Positions 50,189 to 58,913 of a DNA stretch of 64,000 nt are shown here, in pieces. The stretch is from the NCBI RefSeq assembly GCF_030651185.1, contig NZ_JAUSCJ010000004.1:42800-106799 (forward strand), written 5' to 3'. Below the pieces are notes generated by a model, which made no database searches, had not been told where the DNA came from, and worked only from the letters and a program-made list of their open reading frames with translations. The stretch is from Phenylobacterium sp. (lineage in GTDB: Bacteria > Pseudomonadota > Alphaproteobacteria > Caulobacterales > Caulobacteraceae). Both the position numbers and the translations under genes were made by a program. The number at the start of each line of letters is the position of its first letter. The stretch's first letter is position 1.

Positions 50189-50269
50189 GGCTCTGGGTCT
50201 TAGACCGCAAGGCCCGCCCGCGCCAGCCTCCGGCTTGAGCCTCACATCGACCCGTGCCACTCCAGGCCC

Positions 50270-51133
50270 ATGCCTGAACTTCCCGAGGTCGAGACCGTCC
50301 GCCGTGGCCTGGCGCCGGTGCTGGAGGGCCAGAGGCTCTCCCGCGTGGAGGCCCGCCGCGCGGACCTGCGCTTTCCGTTTCCCGAGGGCTTCGTCCAGCG
50401 CCTGACCGGGGCGACGATTCAGCGCCTGGAGCGCCGGGCCAAGTACCTGATGGGGGTGCTGGACCGGGGCGAGACCCTGGTGATGCACCTCGGCATGAGC
50501 GGCCGCTTCGAGATCGCCCGGCCCGAGGGGACGATCCGCCCCGGCGAGTTCGTCTATGCCAGCGACCCCGATCCCAAGCACGCCCATGTGGTCTTCGACA
50601 CCGAGGCCGGGGGCCGGGTCACCTATTATGACCCGCGCCGCTTCGGCTACATGGCCCTGATCGAGACCGCCAAGCTCGGAGACCACCCCTGGTTTGCCGG
50701 GCTCGGTCCCGAACCCCTGGGGCCCGATTTCCACGCCGAGCGCCTGAAGGACGCCTTCGCCGGCCGCAGGCAGGGTCCCAAGACCCTGCTGCTGGACCAG
50801 CGGGTCGTGGCGGGGCTGGGCAACATCTATGTGTGCGAGGCGCTCAACCGGGCGCGCATCTCGCCCTTCAAGCCCGCGGGCTCCATTCCGGCCAAGAAAC
50901 TGCCGGGTCTCGTCACCATCATCCGGGAGGTCCTGGCCGAGGCGATCGAGGCCGGGGGCTCGACGCTGCGGGACTATGCCAGCGCCGACGGGGCGTTGGG
51001 CTATTTCCAGCATCGGTTCGTCGCCTATGGCCGCGAGGGCCAGCCCTGCCTCAATGACGGCTGCAGGGGCGTCATCGCCCGCGAGGTCCAGGCCGGGCGC
51101 TCGACCTTCTTCTGCCCCGTTTGCCAGAAATAG
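50270..51133 (+). CDS. mutM: formamidopyrimidine-DNA glycosylase
   Basis: Removes 8-oxoguanine and formamidopyrimidines and nicks the abasic site. The 287-residue protein begins [20 protein letters not shown] (catalytic Pro1/Glu2), has the beta-lyase Lys in [42 protein letters not shown] (helix-two-turn-helix) and a C-terminal zinc finger (CLNDGCRG ... FFCPVCQK). Divergent from ubiE. In many alphaproteobacteria mutM leads toward ech-rpsT-dnaA, and that order is kept here. Confidence 0.96.
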   Translation: MPELPEVETVRRGLAPVLEGQRLSRVEARRADLRFPFPEGFVQRLTGATIQRLERRAKYLMGVLDRGETLVMHLGMSGRFEIARPEGTIRPGEFVYASDPDPKHAHVVFDTEAGGRVTYYDPRRFGYMALIETAKLGDHPWFAGLGPEPLGPDFHAERLKDAFAGRRQGPKTLLLDQRVVAGLGNIYVCEALNRARISPFKPAGSIPAKKLPGLVTIIREVLAEAIEAGGSTLRDYASADGALGYFQHRFVAYGREGQPCLNDGCRGVIAREVQAGRSTFFCPVCQK

Positions 51134-51142
51134 CGCACCTTT

Positions 51143-51239
51143 CGTCATCCCAGACGGCCGACAGGCCGATCCCGGATCCAGGGGCCATGCGCGCCACCCC
51201 TGGATCCCGGCTCTCCGCTTCGCTACGGCCGGGCTGACG
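51143..51239. repeat. palindromic intergenic element, family B copy 3 (inverted)
   Basis: The reverse complement of this segment is close to 43135-43231 base for base, with ends CGTCATCCC (51143-51151) and GGGCTGACG (51231-51239) and the inner stem GGATCCAGGGG / CCCCTGGATCC. It fills the mutM to TraB-like gene gap. Confidence 0.8.
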
Positions 51240-51281
51240 TGGTGGGTGGCGCCTCGCCGCAGCGCCCCCTAGATTCCGCCG

Positions 51282-52142
51282 ATGTTCAAGCTTGGTCTCC
51301 TCACCCTCGCGGCGCTCCTGTTGGCCTCGCCCGCCCTGGCCAAGCCGCCAGTCTGGATCGTGCGGGACGCCGATTCCGAGCTGGTGATCTTTGGGTCGGT
51401 TCACGTGCTGCCCCCCGGCCTGGACTGGCGGCCCGCCAAGCTGGATCAGGCCTTGAGCGAGGCCGAGGACCTGTGGTTCGAACTGCCGATGGGCCAGGCC
51501 ACGGAGACCGAGATCGCGGGCCTCGCGGCGTCGAAGGGGGTCCTGTCCCCAAGTCAGACCCTCAGCGCCCTGCTCTCGCCGGCCGCCGGCGAGGCGCTGG
51601 CCAAGGCCAATCAGAAATATGGCCTAACGCCGGGCTTCCTGGACCGGCTGGAGCCCTGGTTCGCCGAGGTGGCCCTGGCCGGGGCGGAATTCCGCGCCCA
51701 GGGGGCCAATACGGACTCCGGCGTCGAGAAGTCCATCAACGCCACCGCGCCGGCCACCGCCCAACGAAGGTCCTTCGAGACCCCCGCCCAGCAGATCGCC
51801 CTCTTCGACGAGGCGCCGGTGGCCGCCCAGGTGGCGTCCCTGGAGGACAGCCTGGCGCAGATGGAGTCAGATCCCGACGCCTATGACCGGCTGATCGCCG
51901 CCTGGATGGCCGGCGACACCGCCGCCCTGGAGAAGGACGCCCTGACCCCGCTGAAGACCGCCTCTCCCGAGCTCTATACCCGGCTGGTGAGCGACCGGAA
52001 CGCGGCCTGGACCCAGGTCCTGGACCAGCGCCTGAAGGGCAAGGGCCGCACGGTGGTGGTGGTGGGGGTCGGCCACCTGCTGACCGCCGACGGGACGCCC
52101 GCCCGGCTGCGCGCCCTTGGCTATTCCGTCGAGGGGCCGTAA
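51282..52142 (+). CDS. TraB/GumN family exported protein
   Basis: A 286-residue protein with a signal peptide (MFKLGLLTLAALLLASPALA) and the TraB/GumN fold: LVIFGSVHVLPPG at the N-terminus (Gly-x-x-His), WFELPMG (Glu), and GRTVVVVGVGHLLTADG with the C-terminal Gly-x-x-His. These residues suggest a Tiki-like metalloprotease. Physiological target unknown. It lies between mutM and the enoyl-CoA hydratase gene on the same strand, 33 bp upstream of the latter. Confidence 0.88.
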   Translation: MFKLGLLTLAALLLASPALAKPPVWIVRDADSELVIFGSVHVLPPGLDWRPAKLDQALSEAEDLWFELPMGQATETEIAGLAASKGVLSPSQTLSALLSPAAGEALAKANQKYGLTPGFLDRLEPWFAEVALAGAEFRAQGANTDSGVEKSINATAPATAQRRSFETPAQQIALFDEAPVAAQVASLEDSLAQMESDPDAYDRLIAAWMAGDTAALEKDALTPLKTASPELYTRLVSDRNAAWTQVLDQRLKGKGRTVVVVGVGHLLTADGTPARLRALGYSVEGP

Positions 52143-52175
52143 TCCGGCTCTCTACTCTCTCTGAAGGAGCCGGCC

Positions 52176-52952
52176 ATGGCCTATGAGACCCTGATCGTCG
52201 AGACCACGGACGCGGTCACCCTGATCCGCCTGAACCGGCCCGAGGCGTTGAACGCCCTGAACAGCCAGCTCCTGTCCGAGCTGACCACCGCGTTGGACCA
52301 AGCCGAGGCCGATGACGGCGTCCGCTGCCTGGTGCTAACCGGCTCAGACCGCGCCTTCGCCGCCGGCGCCGACATCAAGGAGATGTCGGACAAGACCTAC
52401 GCCCAGATGTTCAGCCAAGACTTCTTCGGCGCCTTCGCCCGGCGGATGGAGCAGTTCCGCAAGCCCATCATCGCCGCGGTCTCCGGCTACGCGCTCGGCG
52501 GCGGCTGCGAACTGGCCATGCTGTGCGACTTCATCATCGCCGCCGAGAGCGCCAAGTTCGGCCAGCCGGAGATCAATCTCGGCGTCGCGCCCGGCATCGG
52601 CGGCACCCAGCGCCTGACCCGCTTCGTCGGCAAGTCCAAGGCGATGGACATGATCCTCACCGCCCGGATGATGGACGCCGCCGAGGCCGAGCGCTCGGGC
52701 CTGGTCTCCCGCGTGGTGGCCGCCGACAAGCTGATCGAGGAGGCCATGGCCGCCGCGACCAAGATCGCCGGCCAATCGCCCCTGGCGGTGATGATGAACA
52801 AGGAACTGGTGGAGGCCGCCTATGAGACCACGCTGTCCACCGGCGTGGCCCTGGAACGGCGCCTGTTCCACTCGCTGTTCGCCTTCGACGACCAGAAGGA
52901 GGGCATGGCCGCCTTCGTCGAGAAGCGGAAGCCCAACTTCAAGGGGTCATAG
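52176..52952 (+). CDS. enoyl-CoA hydratase
   Basis: Hydrates trans-2-enoyl-CoA in beta-oxidation. The 258-residue crotonase-fold protein has [20 protein letters not shown], the oxyanion region [11 protein letters not shown] and [16 protein letters not shown], and both catalytic glutamates ([26 protein letters not shown]). Good ribosome site (GAAGGAG). Its place before rpsT-dnaA is conserved in many alphaproteobacteria, although an SGNH hydrolase gene and a repeat are interposed here. Confidence 0.95.
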   Translation: MAYETLIVETTDAVTLIRLNRPEALNALNSQLLSELTTALDQAEADDGVRCLVLTGSDRAFAAGADIKEMSDKTYAQMFSQDFFGAFARRMEQFRKPIIAAVSGYALGGGCELAMLCDFIIAAESAKFGQPEINLGVAPGIGGTQRLTRFVGKSKAMDMILTARMMDAAEAERSGLVSRVVAADKLIEEAMAAATKIAGQSPLAVMMNKELVEAAYETTLSTGVALERRLFHSLFAFDDQKEGMAAFVEKRKPNFKGS

Positions 52953-52961
52953 GCCAATCTT

Positions 52962-53040
52962 GTTCGTGTGGTTCGTGGACCTCTTGATGGGTCCGCGCAG
53001 CCGCACCGTCCAACGATTTGGAACCACGAACCACACGAAC
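52962..53040. repeat. palindromic element, family C (TTCGTGTGGTTCGTGG type)
   Basis: A perfect 17-bp inverted repeat, GTTCGTGTGGTTCGTGG (52962-52978) and CCACGAACCACACGAAC (53024-53040), around a 45-bp GC-rich centre. The right arm is followed by a further CACACGAAC unit. Sequences of this type recur widely between proteobacterial genes and give spurious Asn-His-Thr-repeat ORFs. Only one copy is in this window. Confidence 0.75.
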
Positions 53041-53141
53041 CACACGAACGGGCTTTGCCTGTTGGGCCTGAGATGGATCTGGTCCGGCCTTGGCTGCTTC
53101 GCGCCGCCGAAGCTCGGTCGCCGGGATGAGCGGTGTTTGAG

Positions 53142-53726
53142 ATGCGACTGATCGCGTTCGGAGAAAGCTTTGTTGTCGGGGCCGGGGATCCGGACCACCT
53201 GGGCTGGGTAGGGCGGGCCATCGCCGGGCGACGCGAGATCAGCCTCTATAACCTGGGCATCCGGCGCGAGACCTCCGATATGCTGGCAGCGCGCTGGGAG
53301 GGCGAGGCCCGACTGCGTCTGGTGGACTATGAGCCCATGCGCCTGGTCTTCTCCTTCGGATGCAACGACAGCCACCTCGTGGACGGGGCGCCCCGGGTGG
53401 CGGTCGCGCAGACCCTGAAGCACGCGCGCGCCATGCTGACCGGCGCGCAAGGCTTGGCGCCGGTGCTGATGGTCGGACCGCCGCCGGTGGCCGATCCCGG
53501 GGTCTGCGCCCGCACCGAGGCCCTGAACGCCGCCCTCCTGGCGCTCTGCGCCCGGCTGCAGGTCCCCTTCATTGATGTCTTCCGGCCGCTGGAGGCCGGC
53601 GGCCTGTGGCAGGCCGAGGCGACCGCCTGGGACGGGGCGCACCCCGGCGCGGGGGGCTATCAGCAGATGGCCGACCTGGTCGCCGCCCACCCGGCCTGGC
53701 GGCGTTTCACCGCGCTTGCGGAATAG
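53142..53726 (+). CDS. SGNH/GDSL-type hydrolase
   Basis: A 194-residue cytosolic esterase-like protein. Block I reads LIAFGESFVVGAGDP (Ser in Gly-Glu-Ser instead of Gly-Asp-Ser), block II Gly in YNLGIRRETS, block III Asn in SFGCNDSH, and block V Asp-x-x-His in WDGAHPGAGGYQQMA. All four catalytic-block residues are present, so it should be active on an ester; substrate unknown. GTG at 53133 is an alternative start. It directly precedes the rpsT promoter. Confidence 0.87.
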   Translation: MRLIAFGESFVVGAGDPDHLGWVGRAIAGRREISLYNLGIRRETSDMLAARWEGEARLRLVDYEPMRLVFSFGCNDSHLVDGAPRVAVAQTLKHARAMLTGAQGLAPVLMVGPPPVADPGVCARTEALNAALLALCARLQVPFIDVFRPLEAGGLWQAEATAWDGAHPGAGGYQQMADLVAAHPAWRRFTALAE

Positions 53727-53739
53727 CGTCCGAGCCGGA

Positions 53740-53768
53740 TTGACCCGCAGGACGCCTTCCCGTATATC
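53740..53768 (+). promoter_or_regulatory. predicted sigma-70-type promoter of rpsT
   Basis: TTGACC (53740-53745), a 17-bp spacer, then TATATC (53763-53768), 62 bp before the rpsT start. This is the best housekeeping-promoter match in the window and fits a highly expressed ribosomal protein gene. Confidence 0.6.
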
Positions 53769-53830
53769 CGCGCCTCCAATTTACCCGCCCGAGCGCAGGT
53801 TCGGGCGCGATCCGTTTTGAGAGCTGAAGC

Positions 53831-54100
53831 ATGGCCAACACGCCTGGCGCCAAAAAGGCCGTTCGCAAGATCGAACGCCGCACCGAAGTCAACAAGGCCC
53901 GTCGCTCGCGCGTCCGGACCTATCTGCGCAAGTTCGAAGAGGCCCTGACCTCGGGCGACGCCGCCGCCGCCAAGACCGCCTTCGTGGAGGCCCAGTCGGA
54001 ATTGATGCGGGCCGTCACCAAGGGCGTCGTTCACAAGAACACCGGCTCGCGGAAAGTGTCCCGCCTGGCCGCTCAGCTCAAGAAGATGGCCGCTGCCTAA
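53831..54100 (+). CDS. rpsT: 30S ribosomal protein S20
   Basis: An 89-residue, strongly basic helical protein ([40 protein letters not shown]) of the S20 family, which binds 16S rRNA early in small-subunit assembly. The ribosome site GAGAGCTGAAGC precedes the ATG. Own promoter at 53740 and own terminator at 54161, so it is transcribed separately from dnaA. Confidence 0.97.
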   Translation: MANTPGAKKAVRKIERRTEVNKARRSRVRTYLRKFEEALTSGDAAAAKTAFVEAQSELMRAVTKGVVHKNTGSRKVSRLAAQLKKMAAA

Positions 54101-54160
54101 GACTGCGGCGCCAGGCGTCTAGCCTGGCTTTAAATATCTGAATTACATCGATATTCTGAC

Positions 54161-54194
54161 ACACCCGCTGGTCGAAAGACCGGCGGGTGTTTTC
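54161..54194 (+). terminator. Rho-independent terminator of rpsT
   Basis: ACACCCGCTGGTC (54161-54173) pairs with GACCGGCGGGTGT (54178-54190) with one G-T wobble, GAAA tetraloop, followed by TTTTC. It separates rpsT from the dnaA control region. Confidence 0.9.
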
Positions 54195-54510
54195 GTGCGT
54201 TGCAGCATTTCCGCCGCCCCCCTGCGACGAATCTTCTCAGCTGACGGAAGGTCGAAATCCGGATTCCCTTGCCGCGCGAGGGGTCGATTTGAGTCAACGG
54301 AAATTTCGACTTGAGCTGCGAAGAATCTGCGTTGACCCCCCCGTCGCCCTGACTAGTGTTCAGCTCTTAAGCGCGTTCTTCCATCCCATCTCGGATGAAA
54401 AACAGCGGCGGGAGGAGTCTACCTTCTCGCCGGCTAAGAGACTGTGTTTGTTGAACAAAGATCCGGTAAGGCGCGGGGCCTCAGACCGGGCGGGCAGGTG
54501 ATGGTTGGTG
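54195..54510 (+). promoter_or_regulatory. dnaA control region with five GANTC sites and long leader
   Basis: Five GANTC sites lie at 54229, 54262, 54291, 54323 and 54415 (first bases). A possible promoter is TTGACC at 54332 with ACTAGTG about 12-14 bp on (54352-54358). That would give a leader of about 145 nt before dnaA, close to the long dnaA leader known in C. crescentus. A perfect palindrome TTTGTTGAACAAA (54447-54459) lies in the leader. No consensus DnaA box was found. Confidence 0.5.
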
Positions 54511-55962
54511 ATGACGATGACGACCGGGGGCATTGCGGGCAACTTGGCGCAGACGACGGCCGGCGCGGTCTGGACGAAGACCTGCGTGGCGCTGAAGCGC
54601 GAGCTGGGCGAAGCGACGTTTGGATCTTGGCTGGGCCAGGCGGCTCTGCGCGAGCGGGGTGAGGACGTGTGTCTGGTGGCCGCCACCGGCGTGGCGCGCG
54701 ACTGGATACGCCGCCATGCCTGGCGCCGTATCGGCGAACTGTGGGCGCAGAATGACCCGATGGGCCGCGCCCTGGACCTGAAGTCGCGCATGGAATTCGA
54801 CCAGGCCGCCCCGGCGGCGCCCATGGTCTCGGCCCCGGCCCCTGTGGCGGCTGTCGCCGTCGCGGGCGTGGAAACCGGTGTCATCGAAATCGAGGTCGAT
54901 GTGACGGCGCCCCGCGCCGCCCGTCAGCAGGGCCTGCAGGAGCGTTTCTCCTTCGAGACCTTCGTCGCCGGCCCGGCCAATGAGTTCGCCTTCGCGGTCG
55001 CCCGCCGGGTGGCGTCCTGGGCCGACGGCCACTTCAACCCCGTACTCTTCCACGGCCCATACGGCTTCGGGAAGACCCACCTGCTGAACGCCATGGCCTG
55101 GGAGGCCATGCGGACGGCGCCGGGCAAGCGGGTGGTCTATCTGACCGCCGAGCGCTTCACCTCCACCTTCGTGAAGGCCGTTCAGGACCGCCAGACCGCG
55201 GCCTTCAAGGAAGAGCTGCGCAACGCCGACCTGCTGCTGATCGACGACGTGCAGTTCGTGGCCGGCAAGACCTCCACCCAGGAGGAGCTGTTCCATACCC
55301 TGATGGCCCTGATCGAAGACGGCCGCCGCGTGGTGATGACCGCCGACCGTTCGCCGGCCGAGCTGTCGGAGATGGAGCCCAGGCTGCGCAGCCACCTGCA
55401 GGCCGGCCTGGTCTGCGGCATCGAGCCCGCCGACCGCACCCTGCGGCTGGGCATACTGGAGCGGAAGCTGGCCACCCTGGCCGGCCAGGGCCGCTTCGTC
55501 CCCTCAGCCAAGGCCGAGGTGCTGGAATTCCTCGCCGACCGCTTCACCGACAGCGTGCGCGAGCTGGAGGGGGCCCTGAACACCCTGGTGGCCCGCGTGG
55601 GGGGTGAAGTCGCCCGCCTGTCCCTGGACGAAGCCCAGGCGATCCTGCGCCCCAACCTCTCCTGCACCGAGAAGCGGGTGACGGTGGACCAGATCCAGAA
55701 GGCCGTGGCCGAGCACTATGGCCTGAAGCAGGCCGACATGATCTCCGAACGCCGGGCCCGCGCCGTGGCCCGGCCCCGCCAGGCGGCCATGTGGATCGCC
55801 AAGCAGATCACCACCCGCTCCCTGCCCGACATCGGCCGACGCTTCGGCGGCCGCGACCACACCACCGTCCTGCACGCCGTGCGCCGCATCGAGGCCCTGA
55901 AGGCCGACGATCCGGTCCTGGCCCGCGATCTCGACACCCTGCTGCGCAAACTGCGCAGCTAG
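54511..55962 (+). CDS. dnaA: chromosomal replication initiator DnaA
   Basis: Binds DnaA boxes and opens the origin. The 483-residue protein has domain I (VWTKTCVALKRELGEATFGS and ARDWIRRHAWRRIGELW), a short variable domain II (about 85-135), the AAA+ core (FETFVAGPANEFA, Walker A FHGPYGFGKTHLLNAM with Tyr-Gly-Phe in place of the usual Gly-x-Gly, Walker B LLLIDDVQFVAGK), and domain IV with AMWIAKQITTRSLPDIGRRF and the signature GRDHTTVLHAVRRIE. Starts at GTG 54508, ATG 54511 or ATG 54517 are all possible. It has its own terminator at 55994. Confidence 0.96.
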   Translation: MTMTTGGIAGNLAQTTAGAVWTKTCVALKRELGEATFGSWLGQAALRERGEDVCLVAATGVARDWIRRHAWRRIGELWAQNDPMGRALDLKSRMEFDQAAPAAPMVSAPAPVAAVAVAGVETGVIEIEVDVTAPRAARQQGLQERFSFETFVAGPANEFAFAVARRVASWADGHFNPVLFHGPYGFGKTHLLNAMAWEAMRTAPGKRVVYLTAERFTSTFVKAVQDRQTAAFKEELRNADLLLIDDVQFVAGKTSTQEELFHTLMALIEDGRRVVMTADRSPAELSEMEPRLRSHLQAGLVCGIEPADRTLRLGILERKLATLAGQGRFVPSAKAEVLEFLADRFTDSVRELEGALNTLVARVGGEVARLSLDEAQAILRPNLSCTEKRVTVDQIQKAVAEHYGLKQADMISERRARAVARPRQAAMWIAKQITTRSLPDIGRRFGGRDHTTVLHAVRRIEALKADDPVLARDLDTLLRKLRS

Positions 55963-55993
55963 GCTTCAGCCTCTCTCTCCGAGCGTTGAAACG

Positions 55994-56029
55994 AAGGCCC
56001 GCCACCCCCCGGCGGGCCTTTCGCTTTTT
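55994..56029 (+). terminator. Rho-independent terminator of dnaA
   Basis: AAGGCCCGCC (55994-56003) pairs perfectly with GGCGGGCCTT (56011-56020), loop ACCCCCC, followed by TTCGCTTTTT. Confidence 0.85.
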
Positions 56030-56037
56030 GGTGGGCG

Positions 56038-56186
56038 CCCTTTCCTCCCCCATTCATGGGGGAGGGGGACCGCGAAGCGGTGGAGGGGCGCGCGACTGGG
56101 CTTTGAGCTTGCGGCTCGCCCCTCCACCACGCCTGCGGCGCGGTCCCCCTCCCCCGTTCCGCTCCGCTTCACAGGGGAGGAAAGGG
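56038..56186. repeat. palindromic element, family D (between dnaA and pnp)
   Basis: A 149-bp element with perfect 13-bp ends CCCTTTCCTCCCC (56038-56050) and GGGGAGGAAAGGG (56174-56186). Inner inverted segments are GGGGGACCGCGAAGCGGTGG and its diverged partner near 56121-56155. GGGACCGCGAAGCGGTGGAGGGG is a frequent intergenic repeat motif in alphaproteobacteria. One copy in the window. Confidence 0.75.
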
Positions 56187-56200
56187 CAGCGACACGACGC

Positions 56201-56235
56201 AAACAAAAAGGGCGGCCGCATTGCTGCGGCCGCCC
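56201..56235 (-). terminator. Rho-independent terminator of pnp
   Basis: On the minus strand GGGCGGCCGCA (56235-56225) and TGCGGCCGCCC (56220-56210) form an 11-pair stem with a four-base loop, followed by TTTTTGTTT (56209-56201). It ends the pnp transcript. Confidence 0.92.
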
Positions 56236-56261
56236 CTTCGATGTCTCAGTGACTTAGGCGC

Positions 56262-58394
56262 TTACGCGTCTTCGCCCTGCTTGGCCGAGAGGTCTTCGCC
56301 GGTTTCCTGGTCGACGACCTTCATGGACAGGCGGGTCTTGCCGCGATCATCGAAGCCGAGGAGCTTCACCTTCACGGTCTGGCCTTCGACGAGGACGTCG
56401 GAGACCTTGGCCACGCGGTCGCTGGAGATCTGGCTGACGTGAACCAGGCCGTCCTTGGCGCCGAAGAAGTTCACGAAGGCGCCGAAGTCGACGATCTTCA
56501 CGACCTTGCCGGTGTAGATGGCGTTCAGCTCGGGCTCGGAGACGATCGACTTGATCCACTCCTTGGCGGCGTCGATCTTGGTCTGGTCGGAGGCCGAGAC
56601 CTTGATGGTGCCGTCGTCCTCGATGTCCACCTTGGCGCCGGTCTTTTCCACGATCTCGCGGATGACCTTGCCGCCCGTCCCGATCACTTCACGGATCTTG
56701 TCGACCGGGACCTTCATGGTCTCGATCTTCGGGGCGAACTCGCCGAGTTCCTGACGCGGGGCTTCCATGGCCTTGGCCATCTCGGCGAGGATGTGCTTGC
56801 GGCCACCCTTCGCCTGTTCCAGCGCCTGCTTCATGATCGCCTCGGTGATGCCGGCGATCTTGATGTCCATCTGCAGGGAGGTGATGCCGTCCTCGGTGCC
56901 GGCGACCTTGAAGTCCATGTCGCCGAGGTGGTCTTCGTCACCCAGGATGTCCGACAGGACCGCAAAGCCGTCCGATTCCAGGATCAGGCCCATGGCGATG
57001 CCGGAGACCGGCTTCTTCAGGGGCACGCCCGCATCCATCAGGGCCAGCGAGGAGCCGCAGACCGAGGCCATCGAGGACGAGCCGTTGGACTCGGTGATCT
57101 CGGAGACCAGGCGGATGGTGTAGGGGAAGTCTTCCTGCTTGGGCAGCATCGGACGGATGGCGCGCCAGGCGAGCTTGCCGTGGCCGACTTCACGACGGCC
57201 AGGGGCCCCCATGCGGCCGGTTTCCCCGACCGAGAAGGGGGGGAAGTTATAGTGCAGCATGAACTTCTCGTAGTACTTGCCTTCGAGAGCGTCGATCAGC
57301 TGCTCGTCATCGCCGGTCCCGAGGGTGGCGACGACCAGGGCCTGGGTTTCACCGCGGGTGAACAGGGCCGAACCGTGGGCGCGGGGCAGGACGCCCACTT
57401 CCGAGACGATCTGGCGGACCTTGTCGACGGTGCGGCCATCGATGCGGATGCCGGTGTCCAGGATGTTGCGACGCACGACGTCGGCTTCCAGTTCCTTGAA
57501 CACGCCGCCGAGCTTGTCGGGGCCGATGCCGGCGGGGTTGGTGTCGGACTTGCCGAACTTTTCCGTCGCCTTGGCCTTGGCCTTGCCGACCGCGTCCTGG
57601 CGTTCGCCCTTGGCCACGATCTTGTAGGCGGCGGCCAGGTCCTTGCCGATCAGCTTCTTCACTTCGGCCTTGATGGCGTCGGTGTCGTCGGGGGTGAAGT
57701 CGAAGGGTTCCTTGGCGGAGTGCTCGGCCAGTTCGATGATCGCGTCGATCACCGGCTGGATGCCGGCGTGGGCGAACATGACGCCCTTCAGGACCTCGTC
57801 TTCGCTGAGCTCCTGGATCTCGGACTCAACCATCATGACGGCCTCGTTGGTGGAGGCGACGACCAGATCCATGGTCGACTCCTTCATCTCGTCGAGGGTC
57901 GGGTTGAGGACGTATTCGCCGTTGATATAGCCGACGCGGGCCGCGCCGATCGGGCCCATGAAGGGGGCGCCGGAGATCACCAGGGCGGCCGAGGCGGCCA
58001 CCAGGGCGACGATGTCGGGATCGTTTTCCAGATCGTGGGCCAGGACGGTGCAGACCACCTGGACTTCATGCTTGAAGCCCTTGACGAACAGCGGGCGGAT
58101 CGGACGGTCGATCAGGCGGCTGGTCAGGGTTTCCTTTTGGCTCGGCGCGCCTTCGCGGCGGGGGAAGGAGCCCGGGATCTTGCCCGCGGCGTAGAACTTC
58201 TCCTGGTAGTTCACGGTCAGGGGGAAGAAGTCCTGACCGGGCTTGGCGCTCTTGGCGAAGACGGCGGTGGCGAGCACCATGGTCTCACCGTAGGTGGCCA
58301 GCACGGCGCCGTCGGCTTGGCGCGCGATGCGGCCGGTTTCCAGGGTCAGCGTCTTGCCGCCCCACTCGATGGTCTTGCGTTTGATATCGAACAT
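56262..58394 (-). CDS. pnp: polynucleotide phosphorylase
   Basis: 3'-5' phosphorolytic exoribonuclease and core of the RNA degradosome. The 710-residue protein has two RNase PH domains (N-terminal [20 protein letters not shown] and [11 protein letters not shown]; second with [38 protein letters not shown]), an alpha-helical linker, a KH domain ([20 protein letters not shown]) and an S1 domain ([20 protein letters not shown]). Order rpsO-pnp is conserved. The ribosome site is weak (AGAAAG) and a 246-bp leader separates it from rpsO. Confidence 0.97.
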   Translation of the reverse strand: MFDIKRKTIEWGGKTLTLETGRIARQADGAVLATYGETMVLATAVFAKSAKPGQDFFPLTVNYQEKFYAAGKIPGSFPRREGAPSQKETLTSRLIDRPIRPLFVKGFKHEVQVVCTVLAHDLENDPDIVALVAASAALVISGAPFMGPIGAARVGYINGEYVLNPTLDEMKESTMDLVVASTNEAVMMVESEIQELSEDEVLKGVMFAHAGIQPVIDAIIELAEHSAKEPFDFTPDDTDAIKAEVKKLIGKDLAAAYKIVAKGERQDAVGKAKAKATEKFGKSDTNPAGIGPDKLGGVFKELEADVVRRNILDTGIRIDGRTVDKVRQIVSEVGVLPRAHGSALFTRGETQALVVATLGTGDDEQLIDALEGKYYEKFMLHYNFPPFSVGETGRMGAPGRREVGHGKLAWRAIRPMLPKQEDFPYTIRLVSEITESNGSSSMASVCGSSLALMDAGVPLKKPVSGIAMGLILESDGFAVLSDILGDEDHLGDMDFKVAGTEDGITSLQMDIKIAGITEAIMKQALEQAKGGRKHILAEMAKAMEAPRQELGEFAPKIETMKVPVDKIREVIGTGGKVIREIVEKTGAKVDIEDDGTIKVSASDQTKIDAAKEWIKSIVSEPELNAIYTGKVVKIVDFGAFVNFFGAKDGLVHVSQISSDRVAKVSDVLVEGQTVKVKLLGFDDRGKTRLSMKVVDQETGEDLSAKQGEDA

Positions 58395-58554
58395 TTTGTT
58401 TCTTTCTCATCCCGCGGGCGTATTCCCGGCGGGGGCGGACAGGGCGGGGGGTTCCCGAAATCCTCTCCAGTCAAACAGGCGGGGGTGAGGATCACTTTGG
58501 AACCCTCGGCGTGTTTGGGCGCCCACCGAAAGGGGCGGCCCGGACCGCTCTTGA

Positions 58555-58628
58555 TCCTCCGGCCTGTCGCGGAGGAAGCGGGCAATTCATAGAGCCTGAT
58601 ACGCAAAGCCCCCGCTCTCGCGGGGGCT
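58555..58628 (-). terminator. rpsO terminator/attenuator and second stem in the rpsO-pnp gap
   Basis: Reading minus: AGCCCCCGC/GCGGGGGCT with loop GAGA (58628-58607) then TTTG, followed by a second stem TCCTCCG/CGGAGGA (58576-58555). The first is a moderate terminator; the pair may be an RNase III-processed structure, as known between rpsO and pnp in enterobacteria (inference). Confidence 0.55.
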
Positions 58629-58640
58629 GGACTTGATGTC

Positions 58641-58910
58641 CTAGCGGCGCAGACCCAGCTTCTCGATGATGGCCTGATAACGACCGGTATCGGTGGTCTT
58701 CAGGTGGTCGAGAAGGCGGCGGCGCTGGGAAACCATCTTCAGAAGGCCCCGGCGCGAATGGTTGTCTTTCTTGTGCATCTTGAAGTGCTCGGTCAGGTTC
58801 GCGATCCGCTCGGTGAGGATCGAGACCTGCACCTCGGCGCCACCGGTGTCCGCCTCGGAGCGGCCGTGGGTCTTGATGAGCTCGGCTTTACGTTCAATCG
58901 TAATCGACAT
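58641..58910 (-). CDS. rpsO: 30S ribosomal protein S15
   Basis: Binds the central domain of 16S rRNA. The 89-residue protein starts [20 protein letters not shown] and holds the S15 signature [20 protein letters not shown] followed by [20 protein letters not shown]. The ATG lies three bases after the truB stop on the minus strand, so the two are co-transcribed; ribosome-site signal (GGAG) sits inside the end of truB. A terminator-like hairpin follows at 58607-58628. Confidence 0.97.
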   Translation of the reverse strand: MSITIERKAELIKTHGRSEADTGGAEVQVSILTERIANLTEHFKMHKKDNHSRRGLLKMVSQRRRLLDHLKTTDTGRYQAIIEKLGLRR

Positions 58911-58913
58911 CGG

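Noticed and set aside
50189..51148. Upstream extension of the ubiE open frame across mutM
   Set aside because: Antisense to mutM; UbiE similarity begins at ATG 50188.
52953..53132. Short ORFs with Asn-His-Thr repeats over the family C element
   Set aside because: They are translations of the CCACACGAA repeat and have no ribosome site.
53731..53750. GAGCCGGATTGAC resembling the family A repeat
   Set aside because: Only about 12 bases match and no inverted arm follows; the TTGACC is better read as the rpsT -35 box.
54101..54510. Replication origin upstream of dnaA
   Set aside because: No DnaA-box cluster or AT-rich unwinding element was found; features are better explained as terminator, GANTC sites and leader.
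56439..58592. 717-codon open frame antisense to pnp
   Set aside because: Rich in Gly, Asp, His and Val with no domain; a by-product of high GC at third positions of pnp. Similar long antisense frames lie over gdhZ, maeB, the PAS kinase and infB.
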